A DNA stretch of 64,000 nt from Microvelia longipes (taxonomy: Eukaryota > Arthropoda > Insecta > Hemiptera > Veliidae): positions 47,435,053 through 47,499,052 of the forward strand of contig JACMZG010001870.1 of assembly GCA_018340805.1 (NCBI GenBank), in the 5' to 3' direction. Positions 10,261 through 21,716 of the stretch are shown piece by piece. Position 1 is the stretch's first letter. Each line of letters begins with the position of its first letter. The translations under genes were made by a program, and so were the position numbers. Under the pieces are notes generated by a model. It made no database searches, had not been told where the DNA came from, and saw nothing but the letters and a program-made list of their open reading frames with translations.

Positions 10261-10800
10261 GGTTGCACACAAAAAATCGTTTGTCAACTCCAAGCCGATT
10301 CGCAAATAGTACGCTTCAGGACCAATAAGGCGCTTCCGGGTGTGCCAATAGGTCGCTCCAAGGCAACTAGTCATGAAGCCTTGAAGTGCCTTATTAGCCC
10401 TTAAGCGCCTCATTGGTTCTGAAGCGCACTATTTGCGAATCGAAATGGAACTAATGACCGTATTTTTTGAATGCAAAACACTAATTAGAGCGCTATAGTG
10501 CCAATGGGGCACTTCAGGGTCAATGGGGAATTTCAGGGCTAATGGAGCTTTTCCTGGCAGACCAATGGGGCGTTTCAAGGCCAATGACACACTTTAGGGC
10601 CACTAGTCATAAGGTCCTGAAGCGACTCATTGAATCGCAAGCGCGCCAATTGGCTCTTAAGCGCACTATTTGCGAGTTGGCTTGGAACTGACAACTGCAC
10701 TTTTGTGTAAAAAACACTAATTAGGGTGCTTTAGTGCTAATAGGACGCTTCAGGGCCAATGAGGTGCTTCAAAGCTAATGGGACGCTCAGTTAGTCACTT
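10261..10800. mobile_element. Foldback element with GC-richer internal repeats
   Basis: TTTGTCAACTCCAAGCC plus GCAAATAGTACGCTTC at the left is inverted as GCGCACTATTTGCGA plus GGCTTGGAACTGACAA near 10660-10690. A second inverted copy of the inner part sits at 10400-10440. AAAACACTAATTAG-GCGCT occurs as a direct repeat at 10478 and 10705. Between them lie short CCAATGGGGCGCTTCAGGG-like units in both orientations. It looks like a nested or partly duplicated foldback element. Confidence 0.65.
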
Positions 10801-10972
10801 GTTATTTAATGGATTGAGGTGTGGAGTGCTATGATAAGAAGAAATAAATCAAAACAAGTTTTCGTCTATCAACTTATTTTAATTAACTTATAACAAAGCC
10901 AACTTTCAACCGTTAACGGTCATCATAAGTGCCGGTGAATATTAAAAAGTAGATCAGTAGTCTACCAGTGAG

Positions 10973-11056
10973 TCTGCTTTTCCGTATTAATACCTGTTAC
11001 AGATTTATTTTCAACAGGTGATTATTATATACGTAACCATGGCAACAATTCACTTG
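10973..11056 (+). repeat. Dispersed repeat, second of two copies
   Basis: Near-identical to 9185-9275, differing at a few bases. Confidence 0.75.
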
Positions 11057-11059
11057 GCC

Positions 11060-12044
11060 GTTCCGCTGCCTCGGTGCTTCGGGTCTTTTTACTTTTCTCC
11101 TTTATACCGAAAGTAAATAGACAAACTAATTTGTTTGGGCTAAGAATTCGACAAGTACTTCGAATTGGTACCAAACCAATTCTTTTATGTAGAGTAAAAA
11201 AGAATTTATACGATTGGTATCAAAAATGAGAAGAGGTAGAGATCGTGAACAAGTCTCCGCCGACAAAAAGGTACGAAGCAAGTGGGATAATCCTAAAATA
11301 ATTCTGATGCGGATGTCCGGTAAGCCTATTTTAAATTTCTAGCTCGAAATAGGAAAGTATGGCTCCTTTAATAAAATTAGTACCCTTTTACTTCTTAGAC
11401 AACTTACTGGATTTGCTATTTTCATATATTTTATGAATATACGCTAATCTTTGTAAAAATGGGCTCCGCAAAAAGTTTGTGGACTTGAATGCTGTTAAAG
11501 TTGTGTAGGAATTTGAAATAAAAACAAATAAATCGTTTATTTCTATCTAACACCTTTTTACCAAAAGAAAATAAAATATATTAACAAAATAAAATAATTC
11601 CTATTCACAGTTTGACTAGCTTAATGACTCGTGCGCGACAGTTTTTTTTTAATACAAATATATTAAGCGCACTTCATTTTAAAAATCCAGCATTCCTTCT
11701 AGAAGCAACCGGACTAGTTTTTAATCGATGCAACCTGGGTAAAGTTACAAAAAAGTTAAACTAAGCTGATTAACAGTTAAAACAGCTGACATATTTAGCA
11801 GTTATTTGATGATGCGAATCTATAGGTAAGTATTAGAGAAACGAGGCGTATCCGAGGGACTATCCATCATGATACGGGTCACTGATCACAGTCAACCTAA
11901 TATAACGGATATTCTCCAGTCACCATCATACTACTAATATTTCCTTCCTTCGAACCAGCAAAGCCTTCATAATATTAGTAAAGCGTCCTATCAGCAGTGC
12001 TGATAAATTGCATATGGACTGTTTTCCAGTTTGATGTTCCGATG
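11060..12044. other. Mostly anonymous; family F start near 11085
   Basis: TTTTTACTTTTCTCCTTTAT with a TACCGAAAGTA block at 11085-11115 resembles the family F start. Nothing coding was identified in the rest. Confidence 0.45.
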
Positions 12045-12457
12045 GTTAGTTTCACCAAACAGTTCGGAGGATAGGTGTTTCAAAAGTTGATTTTACCAAA
12101 CGGTTCGCAGGATAGGTGTTTCAAATGTTGATTTCCAAACGTTCGCAGGATACATGTTCACCAAACAGCAGTATAGGTGTTCAATGTGATTTCACCAAAC
12201 AGTTCGCAGTATAGGTGTTTCAAATGTTGATTTTACCAAACGGTTCGCAGTATAGGTGTTTCAAATGTTGATTTCACCAAACGGTTCGCAGTATAGGTGT
12301 TTAAATGTTGATTTCACCAAACGGTTCGCAGTATAGGTGTTTCAAAAGTTGATTTTACAAACGTTTCGGAGTTTCAAAGGTTGGTCCTGCCACCAAATGG
12401 TTTCCAAAATAGGTTGGATGTTTTAAAAGTTAGTTTCACTAAACGGTTCGCAGTATG
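12045..12457. repeat. 41-bp minisatellite, about 10 units
   Basis: Units contain GATTTCACCAAACGGTTCGC and AGTATAGGTGTTTCAAA. Some central units are shortened by small deletions. Confidence 0.9.
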
Positions 12458-13039
12458 TTTGCAATGAGAAATCGAAGCTCTCTTTTGCGCTTTTCTATTC
12501 TTCTTTCTTCTTTATCCTACAGAATTTGATGGATAAAACAACACTGGAGAAAACATCTTACGCTGGCCGTGAGAGAGTTGTGTCTTATGTTTGAAAGGAA
12601 TCCTCAATTACAGATGACATTAACCGCGAGGCGAGTTAACTTACAGCTAAGTAAGCGTACGAAGTATCATTACTGAAAGACATTAAAGTGCGTCAACGAG
12701 TCTTGAAAGAAACAAAAATTCGCATTTACTGTTATCTCATTGCACATTATCTTCTTATCGACCGTCAATTTGAGACCGGATTGACTAGGCTAGACAAATT
12801 ATTCTTAAAAACATATTTTTTTTAAAAAATTCTATTAAAGTTATTTTAACAATTCGGATGAACTGTACTCTATTAGGAAAAACTGCTCGTGTTGTCAACA
12901 CTTAAATCACCGAATAAAACAAGCATGTTAGATACCTAATTTCAAAATAAATGCCTAATTTCCCCGGTGTAACTAATTGAAGATGACTTTTTAATAGAAT
13001 TTTTAATAGTTAATTAAGCTTATAAGGTAGGTTGCATGA
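12458..13039. other. No feature seen
   Basis: No coding potential or repeat match recognised. Confidence 0.5.
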
Positions 13040-13697
13040 GGGTCAATCCATTTCAAGTGATCCAGAGATGTTGCTCGAAAAAAATAATAAAAATTTATAA
13101 TTTTTTTCCGAGATAGTCCTACCCATAGTATAATTTTTTCTACAGCCTCCTTCATTTTAAAAAATCACTGTTAGTTCCTGAGACACCCAAATTTTGCGTT
13201 TTCTGTCCATTTTTGAGGCTTAATATTTCGGCTTTGGCTCAACCTAGCTTAATGAAACAGGTCTTGTTTGAAAATTTCCTCTTTGGGTTTTACAGAAGAA
13301 CCAATATTTTTGTTCTAATGCTGCTAATCTATACTCGTGAGTTTGCATAATAAATTTGACCACAAAGACTGAAAATGCACTTTTTCATTATTTTTTTTAA
13401 CAAGGAAGATAATATTGGAATAAATTGAAATAATTTTTTGGTTACTACAAGGTAATCAATCTATAAGGTTGGTTAATCTAAAGAACAAGGAAAAAATTGG
13501 TTCGAATCCTGGTGGGGGCAGTAATTTTTTATAGTTTTTTTTACATGAAGTAAGTTTATAACAAAACCAGGACTCGAACCCAGGTACTCTGGCTTTGATG
13601 TGGTTACTGGCCGTAAACCACACAGAAAAAATATTATCAATTTTAATTTTTTTTCGCGCAACATCTCTGGATCCCTTGAAATTAAATGGATTGACCC
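13040..13697. mobile_element. TIR element of about 660 bp with tRNA-like B boxes
   Basis: GGGTCAATCCATTT and GATCCAGAGATGTTGC at the left are inverted at the right, with a 4-bp indel between the two blocks. Inside, GGTTCGAATCC at about 13499 (plus) and GGTTCGAGTCC at about 13565 (minus) both fit the RNA polymerase III B-box consensus. GGTTGGTTAATC upstream of the first is only weakly A-box-like. The acceptor halves do not pair, so these are tRNA-like relics, not tRNA genes. Confidence 0.7.
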
Positions 13698-14160
13698 GTA
13701 AGGAAACACTATGGAAATGACAGCACAAGGTATTCTAGACAGGTTCGACTTAGAGTTAAAGAAAATTATAACAAGAGATCGTGTAAACAGAGACTGGCTT
13801 CGACTTCTTAGATTTGAAGTAACAGTGAAAAAAAGTTATTAGCGAAGATGTCAAATATTGTTAACCTAGATTAAGAAATTAGAACTTCAGTTTCACGGTG
13901 TGTTAAATAAGAATTTGTTTGCTTATAGTAGACCTTGATAATAACGCACCCTGGCGGTCAGCTGATTCATATTTTCAAATAAAAAAACCCGCGCCTGACG
14001 ATTTAACGCGATACATTATAAATGAATGAACTAAAAGGAAAGGACTAAGGATGTTATGTTAATAATAAGTTTTAACAAAAGAAATGTAATGGTTACATTT
14101 GAAGAATAAATTACGGCTAATATGTAACGTATTTTTAAAACGTTTCGACAAATAAAAAAA
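13698..14160. other. No feature seen
   Basis: Anonymous AT-rich sequence with no support for a gene. Confidence 0.45.
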
Positions 14161-14197
14161 TCTGGTACGGGGAACCTCGGAACTTTTCCTCATTACA

Positions 14198-14644
14198 TCA
14201 GACTCGCTTCGCTCGTCCTCAGATTATACAAGTTGTTAAATTTATACTGCAAAACGTCTTCAGACTCGTTTCGCTCGTCCTCAGATTATACAAGTCGTTA
14301 AATTTATACTGCAAAACGTCTTCAGACTCGTTTCGCTCGTCCTCAGATTATTCAAGTCGTTAAATTTATACTGCAAAACGTCTTCAGACTCGTTTCGCTC
14401 GTCCTCAGATTATACAAGTGTTATTTTATACTTCTTCAGAGTCGCTCGTCCTCAGATTATTCAAGTCGTTAAATTTATACTGCAAAACGTCTTCAGACTC
14501 GTTTCGCTTGTCCTCAGATTATACAAGTCGTTAAATTTATACTGCAAAACGTCTTCAGACTCGCTTCGCTCGTCCTCAGATTATTCAAGTCGTTAAATTT
14601 ATACTGCAAAACGTCTTCAGACTCGCTTCGCTCGTCCTCAGATA
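14198..14644. repeat. 62-bp minisatellite, about 7 units
   Basis: Units begin CAGACTCGTTTCGCTCGTCC and continue through TCAGATTATACAAGTCG. One unit is shortened around 14420. Confidence 0.9.
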
Positions 14645-14668
14645 GTAAACAGATTAGTTTCATTTACA

Positions 14669-14714
14669 GCGGTCACCTATCCAGGCACTGATCAAGCTCG
14701 ATGCTGCTTAACTT
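14669..14714 (-). promoter_or_regulatory. 5S-rRNA-like internal promoter segment
   Basis: Minus strand reads AAAGTTAAGCAGCATCGAGC then TCAGTGCCTGGATAGGTGAC-CGC. This lines up with the middle of eukaryotic 5S rRNA (A box AGTTAAGCA, C box TGGATGGGTGACCGC, usual spacing). Related segments are at 58443-58490 (-) and 53661-53705 (+). It suggests a 5S-derived SINE-type promoter. The outer parts of 5S rRNA are absent, so it is not a 5S gene. Confidence 0.6.
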
Positions 14715-15004
14715 TTATGATCCAACAAAAATCATGGATATACTTGTCAAATTAAAACACTTATTTATTACGTAAAAGTATGTACTTAAACCAAATTTCA
14801 AGTCAATTTGATTATTTTACAATTCTTTATTGAGATGAAACTTGGCACATATGTTAGTCTTACAGATGGCTACAGGCGTGCTAAATTTCAATCCGATCGC
14901 ATCATTTTTCCGCGTTATAGCATAAATCAGTTTACAGCTGCAGTTGGGCTATTTAGAAAATTATTTGTTTAACTGTCGTGTGTCTATTATTATCGTTCTT
15001 ATAA

Positions 15005-15770
15005 ATAAAACGCATTTTACCAGTAATTGTGGTTTATAACACATTTAAACGATTTTAAATAAAACGCGCATTTGCCAGTAATGTTGTTTATAATACATTT
15101 TAACGAAAATTTTTGCCAGTAATTGTTGTTTAATAATACATTTAACGAAATAAAACGGATTTGCCAGTAATTATTGTTTATAATACATTTTAACGAAAAT
15201 AAAACGCATTTTGCCAGTAATTGTTGTTTATAATACATTTTAACGAAAATAAAACGCATTTTGCCAGTAATTGTTGTTTATAATACATTTTAACGAAAAT
15301 AAACGCATTTTGCCAAAGTAATTGTTGTTTATAATACATTTTAAAAAATAAAACGCATTTTGCCAGTAATTGTTGTTTATAATACATTTTAACGAAAATA
15401 AAGGCATTTTTGCCAAATTATTGTTTATAAACATTTAACGAAAATAAACAATTTTGCCAGTATTGTTGTTTATAAACATTTTAACGAAATAAAACGCATT
15501 TTGCCAGTAATTTGTTTTATAATACATTTAACAAAAATAAAACGCATTTTGCCAGTAATTGTTGTTTTAATACATTTAACGAAATAAAACGGATTTTTGC
15601 CAGTAATTATTGTTTATAATACATTTTAACGAAAATTAAACGGATTTTTTGCCAGTAATTGTTGTTTATAATACATTTAACAAAAATAAAACGCATTTTG
15701 CCAGTAATTGTTGTTTATAATACATTTTAACGAAAATAAAACGGCTTTTTGCCACTAATAATAATAATAC
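15005..15770. repeat. 50-bp minisatellite, about 15 units
   Basis: Units contain TTGCCAGTAATTGTTGTTTA and ATACATTTTAACGAAAATAA. The minus-strand open frames with repeated Cys-Ile-Ile-Asn-Asn-Asn are products of the array. Confidence 0.9.
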
Positions 15771-15904
15771 ATCTCTTTACTTTTATCACGTACAATGAGT
15801 TTATAATTTACAATGTATATAATATAAACTTTATATTCTCAAAATTAACTTCTAAATATTCATCTTTAGTATAATTTGGTGATGAGAGCTCTCAGTAGCT
15901 CTCA

Positions 15905-16320
15905 TTAATTGTTGTTTTTAATACATTTTAATGAAAATTAATAGCATTTTCGCCAGTAAATGTTGTTTACATCAATCGTATCGAAAATAAATTTCATTTT
16001 CACCAATAAATGTTGTTTACATCACTTCGTCTAGAAAATAAATTTCATTTTCGCCAGTAAATGTTGTTTACATCACTTCGTCTCGAAAATAAATTTCATT
16101 TTCGCCAGTAAATGTTGTTTACATCACTTCGTCTAGAAAATTGCCAAAATACAATCACTTCGTATTGAAATTCGCCAGTAAATGTTGTTTACATGACTTC
16201 GTCTCGAAAATAAATTTCGTTTTCGCCATTAAATGTTGTTTACATCACTTCGTCTAGAAAATAAATTTCATTTTCGCCAGTAAATGTTGTTTACATCACT
16301 TCGAATCGAAAATAGAACAC
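15905..16320. repeat. 51-bp minisatellite related to the preceding array
   Basis: Units contain GCCAGTAAATGTTGTTTACA and CACTTCGTCTCGAAAATAA. The first half of the unit matches the 50-bp array, so both derive from one ancestral repeat. A 130-bp non-repeat segment separates them. Confidence 0.9.
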
Positions 16321-16544
16321 ATAAAGCCTAAAGATGTAGTGTTTAAATAACACGCCTCTGTTTGTTTTTATCGTGCGTTTTATTTTCACTTTATTCATTA
16401 TCATTCTATACGTATAATTACTTTATTGTTGTCTTATCATCTTCATCTTTCTTTTCTTCTTATATGATGTCAACTTTCTCTTTTAACCAACACATCGTGG
16501 TAGCATTAAGAACACCTACAGTAAGTAGTAAGATATATTAGGCT

Positions 16545-17715
16545 ACGATGGTACTTAGTAAAGCTTTGTTTATGACCTAATATAATATCTATTTTAAAAA
16601 ATAAGGCAAAAAATCATAGTAAAGCTTTCTTATAGCCTAATACATTATTTCCTAAAATATAAGGTCAATAATCATAGTAAAGCTTTCTTATAGCCTAATA
16701 CATTATTTCCTAAAAAAAAGGCCAATAATCATAGTAAAGCTTTCTTATAGACTAATATTATTTCCTAAAAATAAGGAAATAATCATAGTAAAGCTTTCTT
16801 ATAGACTAATACATTATTTCCTAAAATATAAGGTCAATAATTATAGTAAAGCTTTCTTATAGACTAAAACATACCTAAAGTATAAGGTCAATAATCATAG
16901 TAAGCTTCTTATAGACTATACATTATTTCCTAAAATATAAGGTCAATAATTATAGTAAAGCTTTCTTATAGACTAATACATTATTTCCTAAAGTATAAGG
17001 TCAATAATCATAGTAAAGCTTTCTTATAGACTAATACATTATTTCCTAAAAAATAAGGACAATAATCATAGTAAAGCTTTCTTATAGCCTAATACATTAT
17101 TTAAAAAAAAAGGCCAATAATCATAGTAAAGCTTTCTTATAGACTAATACATTATTTCCTAAAAAATAAGGACAATAATCATAGTAAAGCTTTCTTATAG
17201 ACTAATACATTATTTCCTAAAATATAAGGTCAATAATCAAAGTAAAGCTTTCTTATAGACTAATACATTATTTCCTAAAAAATAAGGACAATAATCATAG
17301 TAAAGCTTTTGTATAGACTAATACATTATTTCCTAAAAAATAAGGCCAATAATCATAGTAAAGCTTTCTTATAGACTAATACATTATTTCCTAAAATATA
17401 AGGTCAATAATTATAGTAAAGCTTTCTTATAGACTAATACATTATTTCCTAACAAATAAGGACAATAATCATAGTAAAGCTTTCTTATTGACTAATACAT
17501 TATTTCCTAAAATATAAGGTCAATAATCATAGTAAAGCTTTCTTATGGACTAATACATTATTTCCTAAAATATAAGGTCAATAATCATAGTAAAGCTCTC
17601 CTATAGACTAATACATTATTTCCTAAAAAATAAGGCCAATAATCATAGTAAAGCTTTCTTATAGACTAATAAATTATTTCCTAAAAAAAGAAGGCTAATA
17701 AACAAAGTAAAGCTT
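16545..17715. repeat. 58-bp minisatellite, about 20 units
   Basis: Units contain ATAGTAAAGCTTTCTTATAG and TAATACATTATTTCCTAAAA. Variants alternate between AATATAAGGTC and AAAATAAGGAC. Confidence 0.95.
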
Positions 17716-18084
17716 GGTCATGGCCCAATGTACATTTTACTTAAATACAATGGTTAGTGAAAAGATATATTTTATACTTATAAGTACTTCTACGTATATA
17801 CATATGAAGAAATATACTTTAACATCTTGTTTATAAGTAGAAAATTTTAGATACAAAGGTAGAGAATTTATTAAAAAAAAATTTTTCGAACATCTACCTA
17901 AATAGATAAACATATTATGGAAGGAAAGGTCATGATCCTTGAGGTAAACCTGCTTGAATTCTGCATCGCATGTCTCCTGAAGTTTAAATATGGAAACATT
18001 GAAATTTGACCTCTAAAATCTCTACTTTCAAACAGTCCTGATAATACCTACCTGTTTTTATTTTTCTGTTATGATTTGCCTAGC
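17716..18084. other. No feature seen
   Basis: Sequence between arrays, without repeats or coding potential. Confidence 0.5.
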
Positions 18085-19030
18085 AGGTTTCGACACCCGG
18101 AGCTAATATCTAGCAGTTTTCGACACCCGGAGCTAATATCTACCAGTTTTCGACACCCGGCGCTAATATCTACCAGTTTTCGACACCGGCGCTAATATCT
18201 ACCAGTTTCGACACCCGGCGCTAATATCTACTTTTTCGACACCCGGCGCTAATATCTACCAGTTCGACACCCGACTACCTTCGGGCGCTAATATCTACCA
18301 GTTTTCGACACCCGGCGCTAATATCTAGCAGTTTTCGACACCCGGAGCTAATATCTAGCAGTTTCTGACGCTTGGCTCCAATAACTAATATTTATCGACG
18401 CCTGGTATCAACATTTAAAATGAAAAACCATCAACTCCGTCTTTCCACAAAATTCGCTTTATTAGGGCAGAACCGGCATCAGTTTACGCCATCATCAGTG
18501 CCAGAGAGATGTCTGGCCAGCAGCTGACCAGGACTTCCGTTAAAAGTTTGGATACTAAATTGAAAATCTAAAAGTTTTTTATGCTTGGCGCCAATTACTA
18601 GAAGTTTTCGACGCCCGGTGCCAATATCTTATATTCTTAGGCGCGTATTCAAAGACATCTTCCTAACATTCTCCTTGTTCCTTTAGGAGAATGTTAGGAA
18701 AATGTTAGGAAGATGTCTTTGAATACGGGCCTTAGACTCCCGGCGCCAATATCTAATTGTTTTCGACACCCGGCACTAATATCTTATATTTTTAGACTAC
18801 CGGCGCCAATATCTAATTGTTTTCGACACCCGGCACTAATATCTTATATTTTTAGACTACCGGCGCCAATATCTAATTGTTATCGACGCCTGGCACCAAT
18901 ATCTTATATTTTAAGACTCCCGGCGCCAATATCTAGTTGTTTTCGACGCCCGGGGCCAAAATCTACTTGTTTTCGACTTCCGGCGCCATTATCTTAAAGT
19001 TTTCGGCACCCAGCGCCCATATTTGAGGCC
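18085..19030. repeat. 30-bp minisatellite in two blocks
   Basis: Units of the type TTTTCGACACCCGGCGCTAA plus TATCTACCAG form a homogeneous block to about 18410 and a more diverged block from about 18590. The intervening 170 bp carries a minus-strand CTGATGATGGC motif near 18498. The plus-strand open frame from 18713 is the array read in one frame. Confidence 0.9.
18640..18731. mobile_element. Harbinger-like MITE with TTA duplication
   Basis: A 92-bp palindromic element, GGCGCGTATTCAAAGACATC to GATGTCTTTGAATACGGGCC, sits between two TTA triplets (18637-18639 and 18732-18734). Removing it and one TTA restores TTATATTCTTAGACTCCCGG, which matches the neighbouring tandem units (TTATATTTTTAGACTACCGG). 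TTA duplications are typical of the PIF/Harbinger superfamily. Confidence 0.8.
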
Positions 19031-20316
19031 AAAATTGGTAGGATTGCCCACATCTTTTTACAGACAAATAACTGAATAGTCATTTTTTTGTATAAATTTA
19101 AAACAAAGGAGTTAAATACAAATATTTCTTTAAAAACTTTTATTAACCTCCTAAAAGTTATCATTGGTCATAAATACTTTTATAAAGTATTTATATATAT
19201 TTATATGTATATTATGTATTTATATACTAATATATATACTATATATTTGTAAATATTAATCATAGATATATCAGTAAATGAAAATGCCAAGTAAAGCTTA
19301 TCTCAACTAGGGCAATTAATTTTGGTATAGTTGGTAGCGGTGCATTTACAAATAATAAATAATTAATAATAAAATAAAATAAATTTAATTTAATAATTTA
19401 AAATAATTAAATAAAAGGGCTGCCCAGCAAACCGAATTTTTATGACTTTTTTATCAATAGAATAGGGAAGTTTTAGTCCCATATTTGGCAGCTTGTTTTA
19501 GGCGGTTTATTTTACGTTAGATTTACAACACATTATTACATGTGGAATAAAACATATAGCTGTCACTCCCCCCAAAAAAGCAAAAGCTTGATCTCGAGGA
19601 ATACGATCTGTTTAATAGAAAATGAAAATCTAATACTGGTAGAAAGTAAAATATACTGTAAACAAATGAGTATTTACACAAGTGTTTATATTGACTCTAC
19701 AGGTGGTCGGTTTTAACTTCTTTTACACATTTCAGTAAAAAAATTATATCCACAACACACTACAAGTACATCTATTATTTATGAGAGATTTTTTGATTTA
19801 GGGCCAATAAAGGCTTAAACAAAGCTGATGTTAAAGAAAGCTCATAGCAAGTAATTAACGTGGCAGCGGCTCTATAAAAAAACGGGCCTTTCGTCCATGG
19901 TCGCTTAGTAACCACTGCTACACCGGACATAGCCCCTCGAAACAGCTCTATAGAAAATTCTAAGAGGGGGTTAGAGGAGCTAAAGCCCCACTGGTTTGAA
20001 ATCAGCCCCCTCCCCCCCCCCCAAGAAAAACATATTGCCTTTTTAGCTACTAATACTATTTTTTTTTAAATACATTAAAAAAATAAATAATGAAATTAAA
20101 TATATTTATTATCATATAAAATATACTTATTAATAAATAATCGTTTATGACTATATTGTTCCAATTTTTTATAAGTTTAGTTAGCAAGCAAAGGTTACCA
20201 ATCAACAATATGTACTTTTTTAGATTCATTTTCTTTAAAACTTACAGAGGAAATAAGTAATATTGGTTAATAGTAATCACGAAAAGATTAGATTACATCA
20301 TATTAAAAAATCCAGT
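19031..20316. other. AT-rich DNA, no gene
   Basis: Poly-A/T runs, short AT palindromes and a C-run at about 20010. The more GC-rich stretch 19860-19990 resembles nothing I can name. Confidence 0.5.
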
Positions 20317-20317
20317 T

Positions 20318-20348
<31 letters not shown>

Positions 20349-20375
20349 ATTATATAATATATATATATAATATAG
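20317..20375. repeat. (TA)n microsatellite, interrupted
   Basis: AT dinucleotides with single-base interruptions. Confidence 0.9.
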
Positions 20376-20895
20376 TAAGGGCTGCCCCCCAAGAATTTTA
20401 CCTAGAATTGCCTATGAGCAGCTCAGAAAAAGTCCCTTTCAATATGTTCCAAAACGAAGCTGCATATCTCTAGCTTTCGCTACATCTTGCTAGCGCTGCA
20501 AGAATCTTGCTCCTGTTTATGAAACGAAAACAAAACTTTTTGTATCTAAACCTCCTAATTAGTTTAGGTTCTATTATCTTTGCTCGAGAGGAGGTAAAGA
20601 ATTTTCGTCCAACAAATTTGTAAAAGAAAACAACGTGGTATATATAAAGAAAACGTGCAGCGGACTGGACGATCAAATGCCCGCTAGGATTCCAGCCACA
20701 AAGATAGGATTCCGGCAGTCATCATGCTACGAAGTAGCTTCATTCTGGCAAATGTTGTTTTGTTTTGTATTATTTGTTATAACATGGCATTTTGTCATTT
20801 ATTCAGCAAAGTTTTAACCAGAAGACAGCTCTTTAGAGCGGCCGTCATAATCATAGATGATTATGTGTAACTGGAAATTGCTGTTGGTCTGAAAC

Positions 20896-21118
20896 TGCGT
20901 AGTTTTCCGCATTAATTATTATGAAAGATTTAATAGCATCAATGTTGTTCGTGAATCCGACGTTTCGCTTCCATTGTGAGAGACATCCTTAGGGATGTAG
21001 GACATCACGGATGAGCCCACAATGTTCAACGAAACTGAGCCCTCTTTTGAAAGCGGAACGTCGAATTCATCATTTACATTGACGCGTTCACCACCGAAAG
21101 ACTAACATCTTTATGATA
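20896..21118 (-). mobile_element. Diverged copy of the Penelope-like fragment
   Basis: Begins like 8117-8332 (ACTGCGTAG, TTCCGC, ATGAAGATTTA) and ends with TTACATTGACGCGTTCACCACC. The minus strand carries ATGGAAGCGAAACGTCGG downstream of a degraded CTAAGGA box (20992-20986). The interior is longer and rearranged. Confidence 0.5.
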
Positions 21119-21692
21119 TACATCTGATAATTACTAACCTCACTACGGTAAAATAATTTTGAGTTTTGAACTTCCCAGGTTTACTCAGCTGAAAGCTGAC
21201 TCTGATCTTTATGTGCAACTGAGGATGAAGTATAGTTATTATGATTAATAAATAACATTCTATTATGAAAGTTCCAAGATCAATGGCAAAAACGTGGAAA
21301 ATAATTTCATAAAAGACCACCCGGACAAGGTTCAAATATCAAAAAAATGTTCTTTATACCTTACTGAAAAGAATCTTTCAACTTTTAGAACCCAACCAAG
21401 AAGACGTTCCTTGATGGAGTTTTAATTTTAGATGATGTTTCTGTTAGAAAAAAGAAAATGTTAGTTGATTGATGGGTGTTTTCGTTGTATTCACAGTTTT
21501 CAGAGGCTACTGTCCTCTGGAAGGTACTTCCCACGACAGAAGACCAGAGACGTAGACTAGTGGCGAAGACTTTGCGGACTTCCTTCACATTCTATTAGAG
21601 CCATTGTTACGTTACTCCGTCAGATACGTGAAGATATTAGCGCTAAGTCAGAATCTTTTAACAGTTATACCACTGATTCTCGATTGTAATTC

Positions 21693-21716
21693 TATGTTGA
21701 TGATATCATTTTTATG
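21693..21716 (+). pseudogene. Possible reverse transcriptase relic (YVDD motif)
   Basis: One frame reads Tyr-Val-Asp-Asp-Ile-Ile-Phe-Met, the form of the reverse transcriptase catalytic motif. An in-frame stop lies two codons upstream and another eight residues downstream, so any gene is dead. A Penelope-like fragment lies 0.6 kb upstream, and YVDDIIF is also common in copia-type elements. Too short to assign, and chance is possible. Confidence 0.2.

Larger units (their letters stand above)
14161..14960 (-). repeat. Family F copy expanded by an internal array
   Basis: Read on minus: a block containing TGAAACTTGGCACATATG-type sequence (complement of 14835-14960), the 5S-like segment, a tandem array of the GAGCGAAGCGAGTC part, and the tail motif CCGAGGTTCCCCGTACC at 14163. 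The order of 5S-like segment, GAGCG-AAGCGAG part and tail is the same as in 53137-53822, which shows the array grew inside the element. Confidence 0.65.

Noticed and set aside
13490..13520. Functional tRNA gene
   Set aside because: T-arm and acceptor-like 3' part only; the 5' acceptor strand does not pair and no anticodon arm forms.
14198..14644. CRISPR-like array
   Set aside because: Whole unit repeats with no unique spacers, in eukaryotic DNA; the same holds for all the arrays here.
14669..14714. 5S rRNA gene
   Set aside because: Only the internal promoter region is similar; both outer thirds of 5S are missing.
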